This document shows, one piece after another, positions 28,063 through 36,987 of a stretch of DNA of 64,000 nucleotides. The DNA is from Bacteroidota bacterium (GTDB taxonomy: Bacteria > Bacteroidota > Bacteroidia > 2-12-FULL-35-15): positions 1-64,000 of the forward strand of contig CANFRC010000008.1 of NCBI GenBank assembly GCA_947449315.1. The letters run 5' to 3'. The notes under the pieces were generated by a model. That model did no database searches and was not told the origin of the DNA. It saw only the letters and a program-made list of their open reading frames with translations. Both the position numbers and the translations under genes were made by a program. Each line of letters starts with the position of its first letter. Positions within the stretch are counted from its first letter, which is position 1.

Positions 28063-29802
28063 TTAATTCACTTTCCCGTCTCCCTTTTTAAGATCCTTAA
28101 GTTTTGTTTTATCGGAATTGTAAAAGGGTTTTTCAGATTTTACAATCGTGGTTAAGATCTTATTATATCTGTCGGAATCATTCAATACTGCAAATGCTTC
28201 TGTTAATTCTTTGTCTTCTTTGAAAGAAGCTTCGAGCCTACCATTTTGGAAATAGTATCGAGACGAGATCTCTTCCTCTAAATATTGTTTTATCTCTGGC
28301 TTATATTTCACTAGATCATCTTTCTTATTATGGGTGATCTTATTCTTCAAAGCTTCAATATCGGTTCCGATCAGATCAATTGATTTGTCAGCTTTTGCAT
28401 CGTTTTTAAAATCTTCCAGCGCCTTTTCTGTCTTTGACGTATAATCATATTCTTTATCACTCAAAAATGCTACAAACGAATCGTATTCTTCATCTGATAA
28501 ATTAAAATCTCTTGCTGGAGCAATCTTTTCATGCGCAACGCGATATTTAGTGGCAAAATCAAAAAGCAAATTTTTTGTAATCAAACTGCCCAAAATACTA
28601 CTGTACTTTTGTGGTTCTATCGCAACATCAGGAGCAATTCCACCGCCATCATAAACGATACGTCCGTTTTTAGTTTTAAAAGCAGAGATCAGTGAATCGG
28701 CTACCTTGTCAACACTTCCATCTTCATTACGATGTGAATAATCTAATGCCTGAATGCATCTTCCGCTTGGCGTATAATATTTTGCAACTGTTACTTTTAA
28801 TTTCGCATTGTAGCTAAGATCACGTGTCTGCTGCACCAATCCCTTTCCATAGGAACGTTGACCAATTACTACACCTCTGTCAAGATCCTGCAAAGAACCC
28901 GAAACAATTTCGGAGGCAGAAGCAGAACCTCGATCAACCAAAACAACCATGGGTACAGAAAGGTCTACAGGATTGTTTACTGCCTTGTATATTTTATCCC
29001 AATCTTTTACTTTACCTCTAGTGCTTACTATCTCTGTTCCTTTATCTTCAAATAAATTAACGATATCAATTGCTTCCTTTAGCAATCCTCCCGGATTTCC
29101 TCGCAAATCAAAAACGATCGATTTAAGCGCTGGGTTCTTTTTTAGATCAAGTAATGCATCCTTAACTTCCCCTGAAGCATTTTCAGTAAATCCGGTAAGT
29201 TTAATATAACCAACACTTTTAGAGATCATCCCTGAATAAGAAACACTTTTTATTTTTATCTCTTCGCGGTTGATAATTTTTTCAATCGGCTTTTTTTCTC
29301 CCTCGCGTTCAATCAATAATTTGATGGATGTACTTGCCTGTCCTTTTAAATATTTACTGATGTCATCCGTCTTTTTTCCCTTTACATCAATGTCATTCAC
29401 TTTTAATATTTTGTCGCCAGCTCTCAGATCAGCTTTTTGGGCTGGAAATCCTTCATATGGTTCAGAAATAACAACATAATCGCCCATCTGGCGAACAAGC
29501 GCACCGATACCACCATAAGAGCCTGTTGTCATGTAACGGTAATCTTCAATCTCTGATTCAGGAATAAAATTGGTGTAGGGATCCAATGATTCAAGCATAT
29601 TATCAATACCTTTTTTCATCAGATCTCCCGGATTTGTTTCATCTACATAATAGATATTCAACTCCCGAAATAATGTTGCGAAAATGTCCAGATTTTTTGA
29701 CACCTCAAAATAGCTATCAACAAAGCTATAGGAAATAATTGCATAGCTCCCGATAAGGATTGCAATGAATAACAATTTAAATTTTCTTAGAAACGACTTC
29801 AT
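28063..29802 (-). CDS. ctpA: C-terminal processing protease, S41 family
   Basis: A periplasmic serine protease with a Ser-Lys dyad. The 579 residues from the ATG at 29802 comprise an N-terminal signal/anchor (about 8-28), a PDZ domain (about 95-170), the S41 core (about 195-370) with FDLRGNPGGL, RGSASASEI (Ser295) and RSYGKGLVQ (Lys320), and a long charged C-terminal helical region. A TTG three codons earlier (29811) is less likely. It is last in a same-strand series hemD-rnpA-yidD-ctpA and is closed by a strong terminator. Substrates are unknown. Confidence 0.93.
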   Translation of the reverse strand: MKSFLRKFKLLFIAILIGSYAIISYSFVDSYFEVSKNLDIFATLFRELNIYYVDETNPGDLMKKGIDNMLESLDPYTNFIPESEIEDYRYMTTGSYGGIGALVRQMGDYVVISEPYEGFPAQKADLRAGDKILKVNDIDVKGKKTDDISKYLKGQASTSIKLLIEREGEKKPIEKIINREEIKIKSVSYSGMISKSVGYIKLTGFTENASGEVKDALLDLKKNPALKSIVFDLRGNPGGLLKEAIDIVNLFEDKGTEIVSTRGKVKDWDKIYKAVNNPVDLSVPMVVLVDRGSASASEIVSGSLQDLDRGVVIGQRSYGKGLVQQTRDLSYNAKLKVTVAKYYTPSGRCIQALDYSHRNEDGSVDKVADSLISAFKTKNGRIVYDGGGIAPDVAIEPQKYSSILGSLITKNLLFDFATKYRVAHEKIAPARDFNLSDEEYDSFVAFLSDKEYDYTSKTEKALEDFKNDAKADKSIDLIGTDIEALKNKITHNKKDDLVKYKPEIKQYLEEEISSRYYFQNGRLEASFKEDKELTEAFAVLNDSDRYNKILTTIVKSEKPFYNSDKTKLKDLKKGDGKVN

Positions 29803-29841
29803 ATTATACAAATTTAAAACTTTAATTGCACGTAGTGGATT

Positions 29842-30078
29842 TTAAGGAACTGGATCATGGCCATGGCCTCCCCAGGGATGACATTTAGCTATCCTTTTTA
29901 GCGTTAATGTAAACCCTTTCATTATTCCATGTTTTGTAAACGCTTCTATTCCGTATTGAGAGCAGGAAGGCTCAAACCGACACGAAGGTCCCAATAGTGG
30001 TGAAATGGTATATTGGTAAATTTTTATAATACCGATAAACAAATAACGAATAGGAACACTTATTACTTTCAAGATCAA
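29842..30078 (-). CDS. yidD: Membrane protein insertion efficiency factor YidD
   Basis: A small (78-residue) membrane-associated protein that aids YidC-dependent insertion. It has the family core [23 protein letters not shown] with all three cysteines, and the C-terminal [13 protein letters not shown]. The start is a TTG that abuts the rnpA stop codon with no gap, which suggests translational coupling. The rnpA-yidD pairing is widespread in bacteria. Confidence 0.93.
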   Translation of the reverse strand: MILKVISVPIRYLFIGIIKIYQYTISPLLGPSCRFEPSCSQYGIEAFTKHGIMKGFTLTLKRIAKCHPWGGHGHDPVP

Positions 30079-30450
30079 TTAACGATTAACTGTTTTGTTT
30101 AAACGTTGCAATGCTTCAATTATTTTTTCTTCCAGCACCTTAAATTCCATTTTTGTTTTCGAGGTATAAACGAGCATCAGTAAAATTTTTTTGTCTCCTA
30201 AAAGATCATAGCATTTCTGTTTTTCTTTACGATAAACTTCTCTGATCTGACGTTTTATCTTATTCCTTTCAACCGCTTTTTTTACAATTCGTTTAGGGAC
30301 ACTAATAACAATTTTGATGGGTGAAGAACTTTCAGCAATCTCCATCCAAGTGATTCTAAAAGGAAAACTGTTAAACGATTTTCCTTTTTCAACTAATCTT
30401 TCGATTAATACCTGACTGCATAAACGTTCGGTTTTGGAAAAGGTTTGCAT
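30079..30450 (-). CDS. rnpA: Ribonuclease P protein component
   Basis: The protein subunit of RNase P, which trims the 5' ends of tRNA precursors. The 123-residue protein has the RNA-binding signature RNKIKRQIREVYR and is highly basic. It is upstream of and coupled to yidD. rpmH, its usual neighbour in many bacteria, is absent here; in Bacteroidota it is commonly elsewhere. Confidence 0.93.
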   Translation of the reverse strand: MQTFSKTERLCSQVLIERLVEKGKSFNSFPFRITWMEIAESSSPIKIVISVPKRIVKKAVERNKIKRQIREVYRKEKQKCYDLLGDKKILLMLVYTSKTKMEFKVLEEKIIEALQRLNKTVNR

Positions 30451-30538
30451 TTCAAGTATAAAAGTAAAATTTTAAAATCAGTTATTCTAAAAATTGTGAT
30501 GGGAGAATGAAGAATTGACAAGTGATAAAAACATGTGC

Positions 30539-31291
30539 TTATTTTGCTGCCTTATTAGCTGCTAAAATATACTGCTCCAAAGCCATTGTCATTGAAGGTG
30601 CTTTTGGATTTGGAGAATGGATATCCAGTCTCAAGCCTGCTTCCTTTACAGCTAAAGCTGTAGTAGGACCAAAACATGCTATCCGCGTTTTATTTTGCTT
30701 AAATTTTGGAAAATTCTTGAATAAAGATTTTATCCCGGAAGGACTGAAAAAAACTAACACGTCATAATTCACATTTGCAAGATCGCTAAGATCACTGGCT
30801 ACCGTACGAAACATCACTGCTTTCGTGAATTTTATTTTTTGTGCTTCTAACTTATCCGCTATTTCTTCTTTCGCGATATCTGAACAAGGCAATAAAAAAT
30901 TCTCGGTTTTATGCTTCTTTATCACTTCCATAAGGTCAACAACTGTTTGCTTCCCGTGGAAAATTTTCCTTTTGCGGTATAACACATATTTTTGAAGATA
31001 GAAAGCTGTTGATTCAGAAACGCAAAAATATTTCATCGTTTCAGGAACGGTAACACGCATCTCCTGACACATCCTGAAATAATGATCGACTGCATTCCTG
31101 CTCGTCATAATAACAGCTGTATGCTCGGCTATATTGATCTTTTTTTTACGAAAATCCTGGCCGGAAACACCTTCCACATGTATAAATGGACGAAAATCTA
31201 TTTTAACATTGCATTTTTTTGCAAGATCAAAATAAGGCGACTTATCCCCTTCTGGCTTTGGTTGCGATACAAGTAATGTTTTAACTTTCAA
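30539..31291 (-). CDS. hemD: Uroporphyrinogen-III synthase
   Basis: Cyclises hydroxymethylbilane with ring D inversion in haem synthesis. The family is weakly conserved, and this 250-residue protein fits by fold pattern: VKTLLVSQPKPEG at the start, VIMTSRNAVDHYF, FLLPCSDIAKEE and the late VVFFSPSGIKSLF followed by IACFGPTTALAVKEAGL. The start is a TTG at 31291; no in-frame ATG occurs before residue 61. It follows the DUF4271 gene, an arrangement I recall from other Bacteroidota. Confidence 0.88.
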   Translation of the reverse strand: MKVKTLLVSQPKPEGDKSPYFDLAKKCNVKIDFRPFIHVEGVSGQDFRKKKINIAEHTAVIMTSRNAVDHYFRMCQEMRVTVPETMKYFCVSESTAFYLQKYVLYRKRKIFHGKQTVVDLMEVIKKHKTENFLLPCSDIAKEEIADKLEAQKIKFTKAVMFRTVASDLSDLANVNYDVLVFFSPSGIKSLFKNFPKFKQNKTRIACFGPTTALAVKEAGLRLDIHSPNPKAPSMTMALEQYILAANKAAK

Positions 31292-31344
31292 TTTTGTTGA
31301 GCTTTAATGAAAAACAAAACTTAAATACACTCTTTCTATGGAAA

Positions 31345-32142
31345 CTATCTAGTCTTTAAAAGAAATAATTTAACCATAATCACAAAAGGGAGTATTTCAA
31401 GGGTGCAAAGATATAAAAATAAATAGAATTTCGAAATTCTTATGCTGTTTAAACCAATAATAAGCCCTCGTAACAATCTGATACAAAGGAAAGAACCGAA
31501 AATAATATAGCCACAATAGATGAACAATTCCGAGGGCGCTTGCTTTACAAACGCCAAGCACACAACAACTGGTAACATAAACAAACCCAGTGTATTACAA
31601 AACAAAAATACGGTCATTGCATAATCGTTAGCCTCCTTTTGGGTTTGAAAAATAAATCCGAATATCCGAACGCTTAGCATTTTTAGACCATATGCAGCAA
31701 TGATGATGAGCGCTACTTTTATAAATAATATGAATTGGTTGTCCCCGATAAAAAAACCGTAATAATTTGCCACCTGTGAAACAAACAAAGCAAATGTCAA
31801 TACAAATAAGGTAGAAAGAAATATGGTAACCCTGTTGCCAATAGAGACTTCTTCTCTTGCTAATTGATTTGCGTATCTGTTAACATAAAAAGCTTTTATA
31901 ACCTGGTTCAAACGCTTTCTGTTTATTGCATATAACCATACAAATAACAAGTAAGCAAAAAAGAGAATGCTGGCTACTCCATAATCATATTTTGTAATAT
32001 GGAGTTGGGGGGTTTCTTTCCTCACCTGTAATAAATTATGATGGAATAAAGACTCGGTTTTGGAAGTGTCGATAGATGACATAGTGCTTTTAACTGCTAT
32101 AACAGTATCTTTTGAAATAATATGACTATGTTTTGTAGGCAA
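31345..32142 (-). CDS. DUF4271 integral membrane protein
   Basis: A 265-residue protein with a polar N-terminus (1-52) and about six to seven membrane segments from residue 53 on (YGVASILFFAYLLFVWLYAI first). It matches the Bacteroidota-only family DUF4271, typically encoded next to hemD as here. The function is unknown. The start is uncertain: the frame opens at a TTG at 32142, and an ATG at 32082 (MSSIDTSK) would give a protein 20 residues shorter with no loss of a membrane segment. Confidence 0.78.
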   Translation of the reverse strand: MPTKHSHIISKDTVIAVKSTMSSIDTSKTESLFHHNLLQVRKETPQLHITKYDYGVASILFFAYLLFVWLYAINRKRLNQVIKAFYVNRYANQLAREEVSIGNRVTIFLSTLFVLTFALFVSQVANYYGFFIGDNQFILFIKVALIIIAAYGLKMLSVRIFGFIFQTQKEANDYAMTVFLFCNTLGLFMLPVVVCLAFVKQAPSELFIYCGYIIFGSFLCIRLLRGLIIGLNSIRISKFYLFLYLCTLEILPFVIMVKLFLLKTR

Positions 32143-32171
32143 AGCGACACAAAGTTAATCCATTTCCATTA

Positions 32172-32207
32172 AATAAAAAGAGGTTGACCAAAAACGGATC
32201 AACCTCT
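32172..32207 (-). terminator. Terminator of the cytochrome/YceI/DUF5777 gene set
   Basis: AGAGGTTGA (32179-32187) pairs exactly with TCAACCTCT (32199-32207) and an inner CC/GG may extend the stem. The reverse strand continues into a T-rich run. It lies 18 bases past the DUF5777 gene's stop. Confidence 0.8.
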
Positions 32208-32225
32208 CTATAAGAATAATAATAG

Positions 32226-33197
32226 CTATTTACGTTTTTTTCCTCCGACGTTAAAAACTCTGGAAACATTAAACCCTAATTTAAAGCCTCCTTTCGCCCA
32301 GCTATCTGTAGTGTTGGGAATGAAATTATTTTCTACAATTCCAGATGCATTTGTGAAATTAATATGAAATACGTGGCCGCCTGTTTCAATTTCAACTCCA
32401 AGTGCTAAGGGATTGTAAAATGGATTTGCAGTGTTCTTTGTGCGATAAGGCGAAATTGTGTAAAAATAATCGGCAATGATCGCGAAACGTTTTGTTAATT
32501 TAAAACGCATCCCGGCACCTAAAGACATCAGATCATTTGTTTCTACAGCATTATTATCCGCATTTATGTTTCCTATCACAAAATTTCTATGTTGATAGGT
32601 TGGAAGAAGCTCCATTGAAAATCTCCAACCAAATTTACGGGCAATAATCAATTGACTTACATAAGAGAAACGGTGAACATCATTTTGTTTAAAATCGCTG
32701 CTCATGACCATTCCACTATAAAATTGACTGGCTTTCTGAGGGTTGTAGCCCATATCACCATAAAATGCTAATGAGATAGGAATATGATTATCTAGTGTTT
32801 GAGTAAGAATACGGTATTTTACTAGTGCGTCAATTAGCTCGCCTTGTTTGCTTCTTCCAAAACCTAGGGTAAGGTCATTCGTAATTCCGAAATCAAAACC
32901 TAATCTAACATCCGTTACATTATCTAATCCATAAAGTGTATGACCTCCTCCATTACTTTGCGTTCCCATATTTCCGAAACGATGCGTAATGCTGAAGTCG
33001 CAGGTTTTTGCTTTAATAGTTTCGGTAGACTGTGCATTGACAATTTTTGAACCTTTGAAAGTTGCCAATACTTTTTCGTGCGTCTTTTGCCCTCCAGCAG
33101 AGTCAAGCATACTTAACATATCATCCTGGGCACAAACTAATAGCGCTGAAGTTGAAAATAAAATTGTGACTGATAAATTTTTTAACGTTCGTTTCAT
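32226..33197 (-). CDS. DUF5777-family outer-membrane beta-barrel protein
   Basis: A 323-residue protein with a signal peptide (1-23, ending CAQ). It then has alternating hydrophobic/polar strands with many aromatics and Gly, typical of outer-membrane barrels. Signature-like pieces are ATFKGSKIVNAQSTET, DFSITHRFGNMG and LGFDFGITNDLTLGFGRS. The family is recognised as DUF5777 and has no known function. It starts 3 bases after the YceI stop (33201) and shares a terminator and orientation with the haem lipoprotein gene upstream, so these three are probably one unit. Confidence 0.82.
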   Translation of the reverse strand: MKRTLKNLSVTILFSTSALLVCAQDDMLSMLDSAGGQKTHEKVLATFKGSKIVNAQSTETIKAKTCDFSITHRFGNMGTQSNGGGHTLYGLDNVTDVRLGFDFGITNDLTLGFGRSKQGELIDALVKYRILTQTLDNHIPISLAFYGDMGYNPQKASQFYSGMVMSSDFKQNDVHRFSYVSQLIIARKFGWRFSMELLPTYQHRNFVIGNINADNNAVETNDLMSLGAGMRFKLTKRFAIIADYFYTISPYRTKNTANPFYNPLALGVEIETGGHVFHINFTNASGIVENNFIPNTTDSWAKGGFKLGFNVSRVFNVGGKKRK

Positions 33198-33200
33198 AAA

Positions 33201-33752
33201 TTATTGATTCTTTTTAAATGGTTCTAAAGTTGCATCCAATTTCACATCGGTATCCTCAGGAATAATTCCAGAATATAATCTAGGGATTACAACATTATGA
33301 TCTGCAAATTTTATTTTAAAACTGGAAGATATTGAGATGACAGCACCTTTAACAGATACAAGCCCATCTATGGTTCTGTCTTTTTCTACACCATGCAGAT
33401 TCAGTTTTCCTGTAACAGTCACCTTATAATCACCGTCTTTGGTATAGTCTACTTTCTCATTTATTTTACCTTTAAAGGTAGCAACAGGAAATTTTTCGCT
33501 TTCCACATAATTTTCATTAAAATGTTCCTGCATCAATGGTTTTTCAAAAACAAAACCTGTCATAGCAATCTTCATTTGAATATCACCTGTAGCTGTATTA
33601 AGCATAGGCTTGGTTGATTTATTAACGGCCGCAATATCTTCAACAGCAGTCTTTGAAAAGAAACTGATTTCAGACGTTTTTGCAATATAAATCTGTGCAA
33701 ATACATTCGCACAAAAAATGATGGCTGATAATGATGATACTATTTTTTTCAT
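33201..33752 (-). CDS. YceI-family periplasmic lipid-binding protein
   Basis: A 183-residue exported protein with a signal peptide (1-19, ANVFA then QIY). The YceI fold, a lipocalin-like barrel, is marked by TSEISFFSKTAVEDI, the FATFKGKI-like VATFKGKINEKVDY, and VTGKLNLHGVEKD. Known relatives bind polyprenyl chains or quinone-like lipids in the periplasm. Here it sits between a haem lipoprotein and an outer-membrane barrel, which would fit carrying an isoprenoid redox lipid. That link is inference. Confidence 0.87.
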   Translation of the reverse strand: MKKIVSSLSAIIFCANVFAQIYIAKTSEISFFSKTAVEDIAAVNKSTKPMLNTATGDIQMKIAMTGFVFEKPLMQEHFNENYVESEKFPVATFKGKINEKVDYTKDGDYKVTVTGKLNLHGVEKDRTIDGLVSVKGAVISISSSFKIKFADHNVVIPRLYSGIIPEDTDVKLDATLEPFKKNQ

Positions 33753-33811
33753 TTTTTTATGTTTTAATAAATGATAAAAATCATTTAGTCAATAACTGTG
33801 CCCTTATATTA

Positions 33812-34159
33812 CTAATTATTAGGAGCGCCTTGTCCGATCCAACAATTTAACTTTGATAATTGATCACTAGTTAGGGGTGTTGAACCCGCTGGAGGCATCG
33901 GACTATTTTTATCAAATATCCTATTTTTAATTTTCATATCAGCAGCTTTAATATCGGAGTACAGAGTATAATCCCCGGGACCAGAACCCGTTCCACCTGC
34001 GCTATGACAGCTAACGCAATTTGCATTCATGATAGGCAAAATGTCTGTTCCGTAATAAATAGTTGCATTACAACCTACTGGCAATGGTGTTGCATTTTCA
34101 AAAGTACAAGATGTAACAAAAATGGATAGTGCAAGAAAGTAAAGTATATTTTTTTTCAT
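33812..34159 (-). CDS. Mono-haem c-type cytochrome-domain lipoprotein
   Basis: A 115-residue protein. A type II signal peptide ends in the lipobox VTSC (Cys18), so it is probably lipid-anchored. One haem-binding motif, N-C-V-S-C-H, lies at about residues 50-55, and the likely distal Met is in SPMPPAG. The remaining residues match the small planctomycete/Bacteroidota 'cytochrome c-like' domain with the ending QLSKLNCWIGQGAPNN. Electron partners are unknown. It heads the set with YceI and DUF5777; the 59-base gap to yceI holds no clear terminator. Confidence 0.85.
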   Translation of the reverse strand: MKKNILYFLALSIFVTSCTFENATPLPVGCNATIYYGTDILPIMNANCVSCHSAGGTGSGPGDYTLYSDIKAADMKIKNRIFDKNSPMPPAGSTPLTSDQLSKLNCWIGQGAPNN

Positions 34160-34367
34160 TTGATAATTAATTATTTTGTTAAAATTATTTGTCGAATTTG
34201 ATGACTCAAAGACATGCTATCTCCTCTTTAACAACTTCGACAACTAATTTTAATAGGATTGAATTGTAATCAAAAATAAGAATCTTTATTTGCAAGTGCA
34301 AGACTCACATCAAAAGTCGAGTGCAATTTTAACAAGCAATTTTGTAGATTTTATGAATTTGACAAAT

Positions 34368-34820
34368 TTATTTTGTTCCAAAATCTTTCACCAATTGCTC
34401 CTTACCATTTTCATCCCAATATTTCCAGTTACCACTTTCAATATCATTTAAAAAGAAACCTTCATATCTTTTTTTTCCATTGGGAAACCATGTAGTGGTA
34501 GCACCATTCTTAATACCAGCAGAAAAAGTCGTTTGGCTCCAAGGTGTACCGTCTTCATACCAGCTTTTCCAAAGGCCTTCTCTTTTTCCATCCTTCATGA
34601 GCCCTTTCATTTTTATTACACCATTTTTATATCGTTGAATGCTTTCCCCATCGGAAACAATTGCTGTATCTTGTTTATTTGTAATAGTAAAATTTGAAGA
34701 GGAAGAATCAGGAGGTGTAGGAATAGTTGTTTCCAGTTTAACAGCCGTTTTTTCAGTTTGATTTGAACAAGAGATCAACCCGACTGAAAAAAATAAGGAT
34801 ACGATAAAATAGGATTTCAT
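34368..34820 (-). CDS. MORN-variant repeat lipoprotein (YwqK family)
   Basis: A 150-residue protein with a lipobox-type signal (GLISC, Cys18). After a Ser/Thr-rich linker, three or four MORN-like repeats follow: GVIKMKGLMKDGKREGLWKSWYEDG, then QTTFSAGIKNGATTTWFPNG, then YEGFFLNDIESGNWKYWDENG (segments quoted with gaps are repeats). Databases often label such proteins 'YwqK antitoxin', but no toxin partner is present and the lipoprotein signal argues against that role. It lies 12 bases after the prenyl synthase gene. Confidence 0.75.
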   Translation of the reverse strand: MKSYFIVSLFFSVGLISCSNQTEKTAVKLETTIPTPPDSSSSNFTITNKQDTAIVSDGESIQRYKNGVIKMKGLMKDGKREGLWKSWYEDGTPWSQTTFSAGIKNGATTTWFPNGKKRYEGFFLNDIESGNWKYWDENGKEQLVKDFGTK

Positions 34821-34832
34821 GATTACAGGATT

Positions 34833-35804
34833 TTAATTTTTTCTGTCTGTTGTATATTTTACCAATTCCAACAATGACGTTTTTGATGGGCTATCAGAAA
34901 ATAAAGACAATCTTAAAAGCGCCTCATTTTTATATTCATTCATTTTTTGTTCCGCATATTGAATTCCTCCGCTTTTAATAACGAAATCAATAACTTCAGC
35001 TACTTTCTTGGGATCGTTATTATTGTTTTTTACGATATTAATTATTTTTCTTTTTTCAAAAAAAGAGGCATTATTCAATGCATATATCAGAGGCAAGGTC
35101 ATCTTTTTTTCTTTGATATCAATTCCCGTTGGTTTGCCAATATTGGTTCCATCACCATAATCAAAGAGATCATCTTTTATCTGAAAAGCAATGCCAACAG
35201 ATTCTCCAAAGGCTCTCATTTGTTCGATCACCTGTTCGTCGGAACTTACAGAGGCGGCACCACAAGCACAGCAGGATGCAATCAGAGAGGCTGTCTTTTT
35301 CCGAATAATATCAAAATAAACCGCTTCATCAATATCTAGTTTTCGCGCCTTTTCGATCTGCAATAATTCACCTTCACTCATTTCGCGAACGGCATTTGAC
35401 ACCAAACCCAACAGGTGAAAATCTTTATTATCAACCGAAAGCAATAGCCCGCGTGATAACAAAAAGTCACCCACCAAAACGGCTATCTTATTTTTCCAAA
35501 GCGCATTGACCGAAAAGAAACCTCTGCGTTCATTAGAATCATCCACCACATCATCGTGCACCAAAGTAGCTGTATGCAACAGTTCAATTAAAGATGCAGC
35601 GCGATAGGTGGATTCATTCATTTCTCCGCAAACCTTAGCAGCTAAAAACACGAACATCGGGCGCAGCTGCTTTCCTTTTCGTTTGACAATATAGCGCGTG
35701 ATTTTATCTAACAATGGGACAGAACTTTTCATTGAAGCTTTGAACTTCAATTCAAACTCTTGCATTTCATTTTCAATCGGGGCCTTTATTTCGCTAACTG
35801 TCAT
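34833..35804 (-). CDS. Trans-polyprenyl diphosphate synthase (quinone side chain)
   Basis: A cytoplasmic isoprenyl synthase of 323 residues. The first aspartate-rich motif is VHDDVVDDS (Asp84, 85, 88) with a following RRG, and the second is IKDDLFDYG. Two residues upstream of the first motif are small (TATL), usual for long-chain enzymes such as octaprenyl synthases that build the menaquinone tail. The chain length cannot be set from sequence. It shares orientation and short gaps with rlmN upstream and the lipoprotein gene downstream. Confidence 0.9.
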   Translation of the reverse strand: MTVSEIKAPIENEMQEFELKFKASMKSSVPLLDKITRYIVKRKGKQLRPMFVFLAAKVCGEMNESTYRAASLIELLHTATLVHDDVVDDSNERRGFFSVNALWKNKIAVLVGDFLLSRGLLLSVDNKDFHLLGLVSNAVREMSEGELLQIEKARKLDIDEAVYFDIIRKKTASLIASCCACGAASVSSDEQVIEQMRAFGESVGIAFQIKDDLFDYGDGTNIGKPTGIDIKEKKMTLPLIYALNNASFFEKRKIINIVKNNNNDPKKVAEVIDFVIKSGGIQYAEQKMNEYKNEALLRLSLFSDSPSKTSLLELVKYTTDRKN

Positions 35805-35829
35805 TTCTTAATTTTAATAGTTTTGAAAT

Positions 35830-36903
35830 CTATTTGACCTTCATTTTTCGCTTCTCAAAACCTTCTTTATTTTTATTTGCCAATTGCCCGCAAGCTGCAT
35901 CAATATCTTTCCCTCTGCTTCTTCGAACATTCACAATTATATTTTTACTTTCCAGATATTTTGCAAAGGCATCCAAGCGTTCAGTAGTAGTCTGTTGAAA
36001 TTCGCCATCATCTATCGGATTATACTCAATAATATTCACTTTACAAGGAATGTGTTTGCAGAATTTTGCAAGATCTTGTGCATCTTCCAAAGTATCATTA
36101 AAATCTTTAAACGCTATATACTCATAGGTTACGCGGGTTTCTGTCTTTTCGTAAAAATATTTTAGAGCCTCTGCCAACGCTTCCAGTGTATTGCTTTCAT
36201 TGATCGGCATAATGTGATTTCTTTTCTCATCATTTGCTGCATGCAATGATAACGCTAAATTAAATTTCACTCCGTCATCCCCTAGTTTCTTGATCATTTT
36301 GGAAACTCCGGCTGTACTTACAGTGATTCGTTGTGGCGACATATTTAATCCTTCCGGAGAAGTGATCTTTTGAATAGAGTCCATTACGTTTTTGTAATTG
36401 AGCAAAGGTTCCCCCATTCCCATATACACAATATTGGTAAGTGGCGACTGGTATTTCGTTTCCGCCTGATTTTTTATTAGTACAACTTGATCGTAGATCT
36501 CATCCGCATTCAGGTTGCGAAGTCGTTCCAATTTTCCTGTTGCACAAAACTTACATGTTAAACTACATCCAACTTGCGATGATATGCAAGCAGTCATGCG
36601 CGTTGTACTTGGGATCAACACCCCTTCAACAATATTGCTATCATACAATTTAAAGGCATTTTTAATGGTGCGATCCTTGCTAATCTGCATGTCATCAATC
36701 GCTACTGCATTGATTACAAAATGAGTGTTTAGTAATTCTCGGGTGGGTTTTGACAGATTTGTCATTTCATCAAACGTACGCGCCGACTTTTTCCAAAGCC
36801 ATTCATATACTTGTTTCGCACGAAATGACTGATCACCATTTTCAGTAAAAACAGTTTTTAATTCGTCCAGCGAAAGCGCCCGTATGTCCTTTTTAGTATC
36901 CAT
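35830..36903 (-). CDS. rlmN: Dual-specificity rRNA/tRNA methyltransferase RlmN
   Basis: A radical-SAM enzyme methylating C2 of A2503 in 23S rRNA and A37 in some tRNAs. The [4Fe-4S] motif is C-x3-C-x2-C (Cys113, 117, 120 in VGCSLTCKFCATG). The second catalytic Cys is near the C-terminus (DAACGQLA). MGMGEPLLNYKNV and SLHAANDEKR are also family motifs. The 357-residue length is normal. Confidence 0.95.
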   Translation of the reverse strand: MDTKKDIRALSLDELKTVFTENGDQSFRAKQVYEWLWKKSARTFDEMTNLSKPTRELLNTHFVINAVAIDDMQISKDRTIKNAFKLYDSNIVEGVLIPSTTRMTACISSQVGCSLTCKFCATGKLERLRNLNADEIYDQVVLIKNQAETKYQSPLTNIVYMGMGEPLLNYKNVMDSIQKITSPEGLNMSPQRITVSTAGVSKMIKKLGDDGVKFNLALSLHAANDEKRNHIMPINESNTLEALAEALKYFYEKTETRVTYEYIAFKDFNDTLEDAQDLAKFCKHIPCKVNIIEYNPIDDGEFQQTTTERLDAFAKYLESKNIIVNVRRSRGKDIDAACGQLANKNKEGFEKRKMKVK

Positions 36904-36987
36904 TTTAAAGCACTACAAATTTACGAATAGATATTGATATATTGAACAGTTTATAATTTCGTAAATTCGCAGCTCTGAGGACAAATT

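Noticed and set aside
34368-34820. Toxin-antitoxin system (YwqK 'antitoxin' label)
   Set aside because: The protein has a lipoprotein signal and MORN-like repeats, and no toxin gene is next to it.
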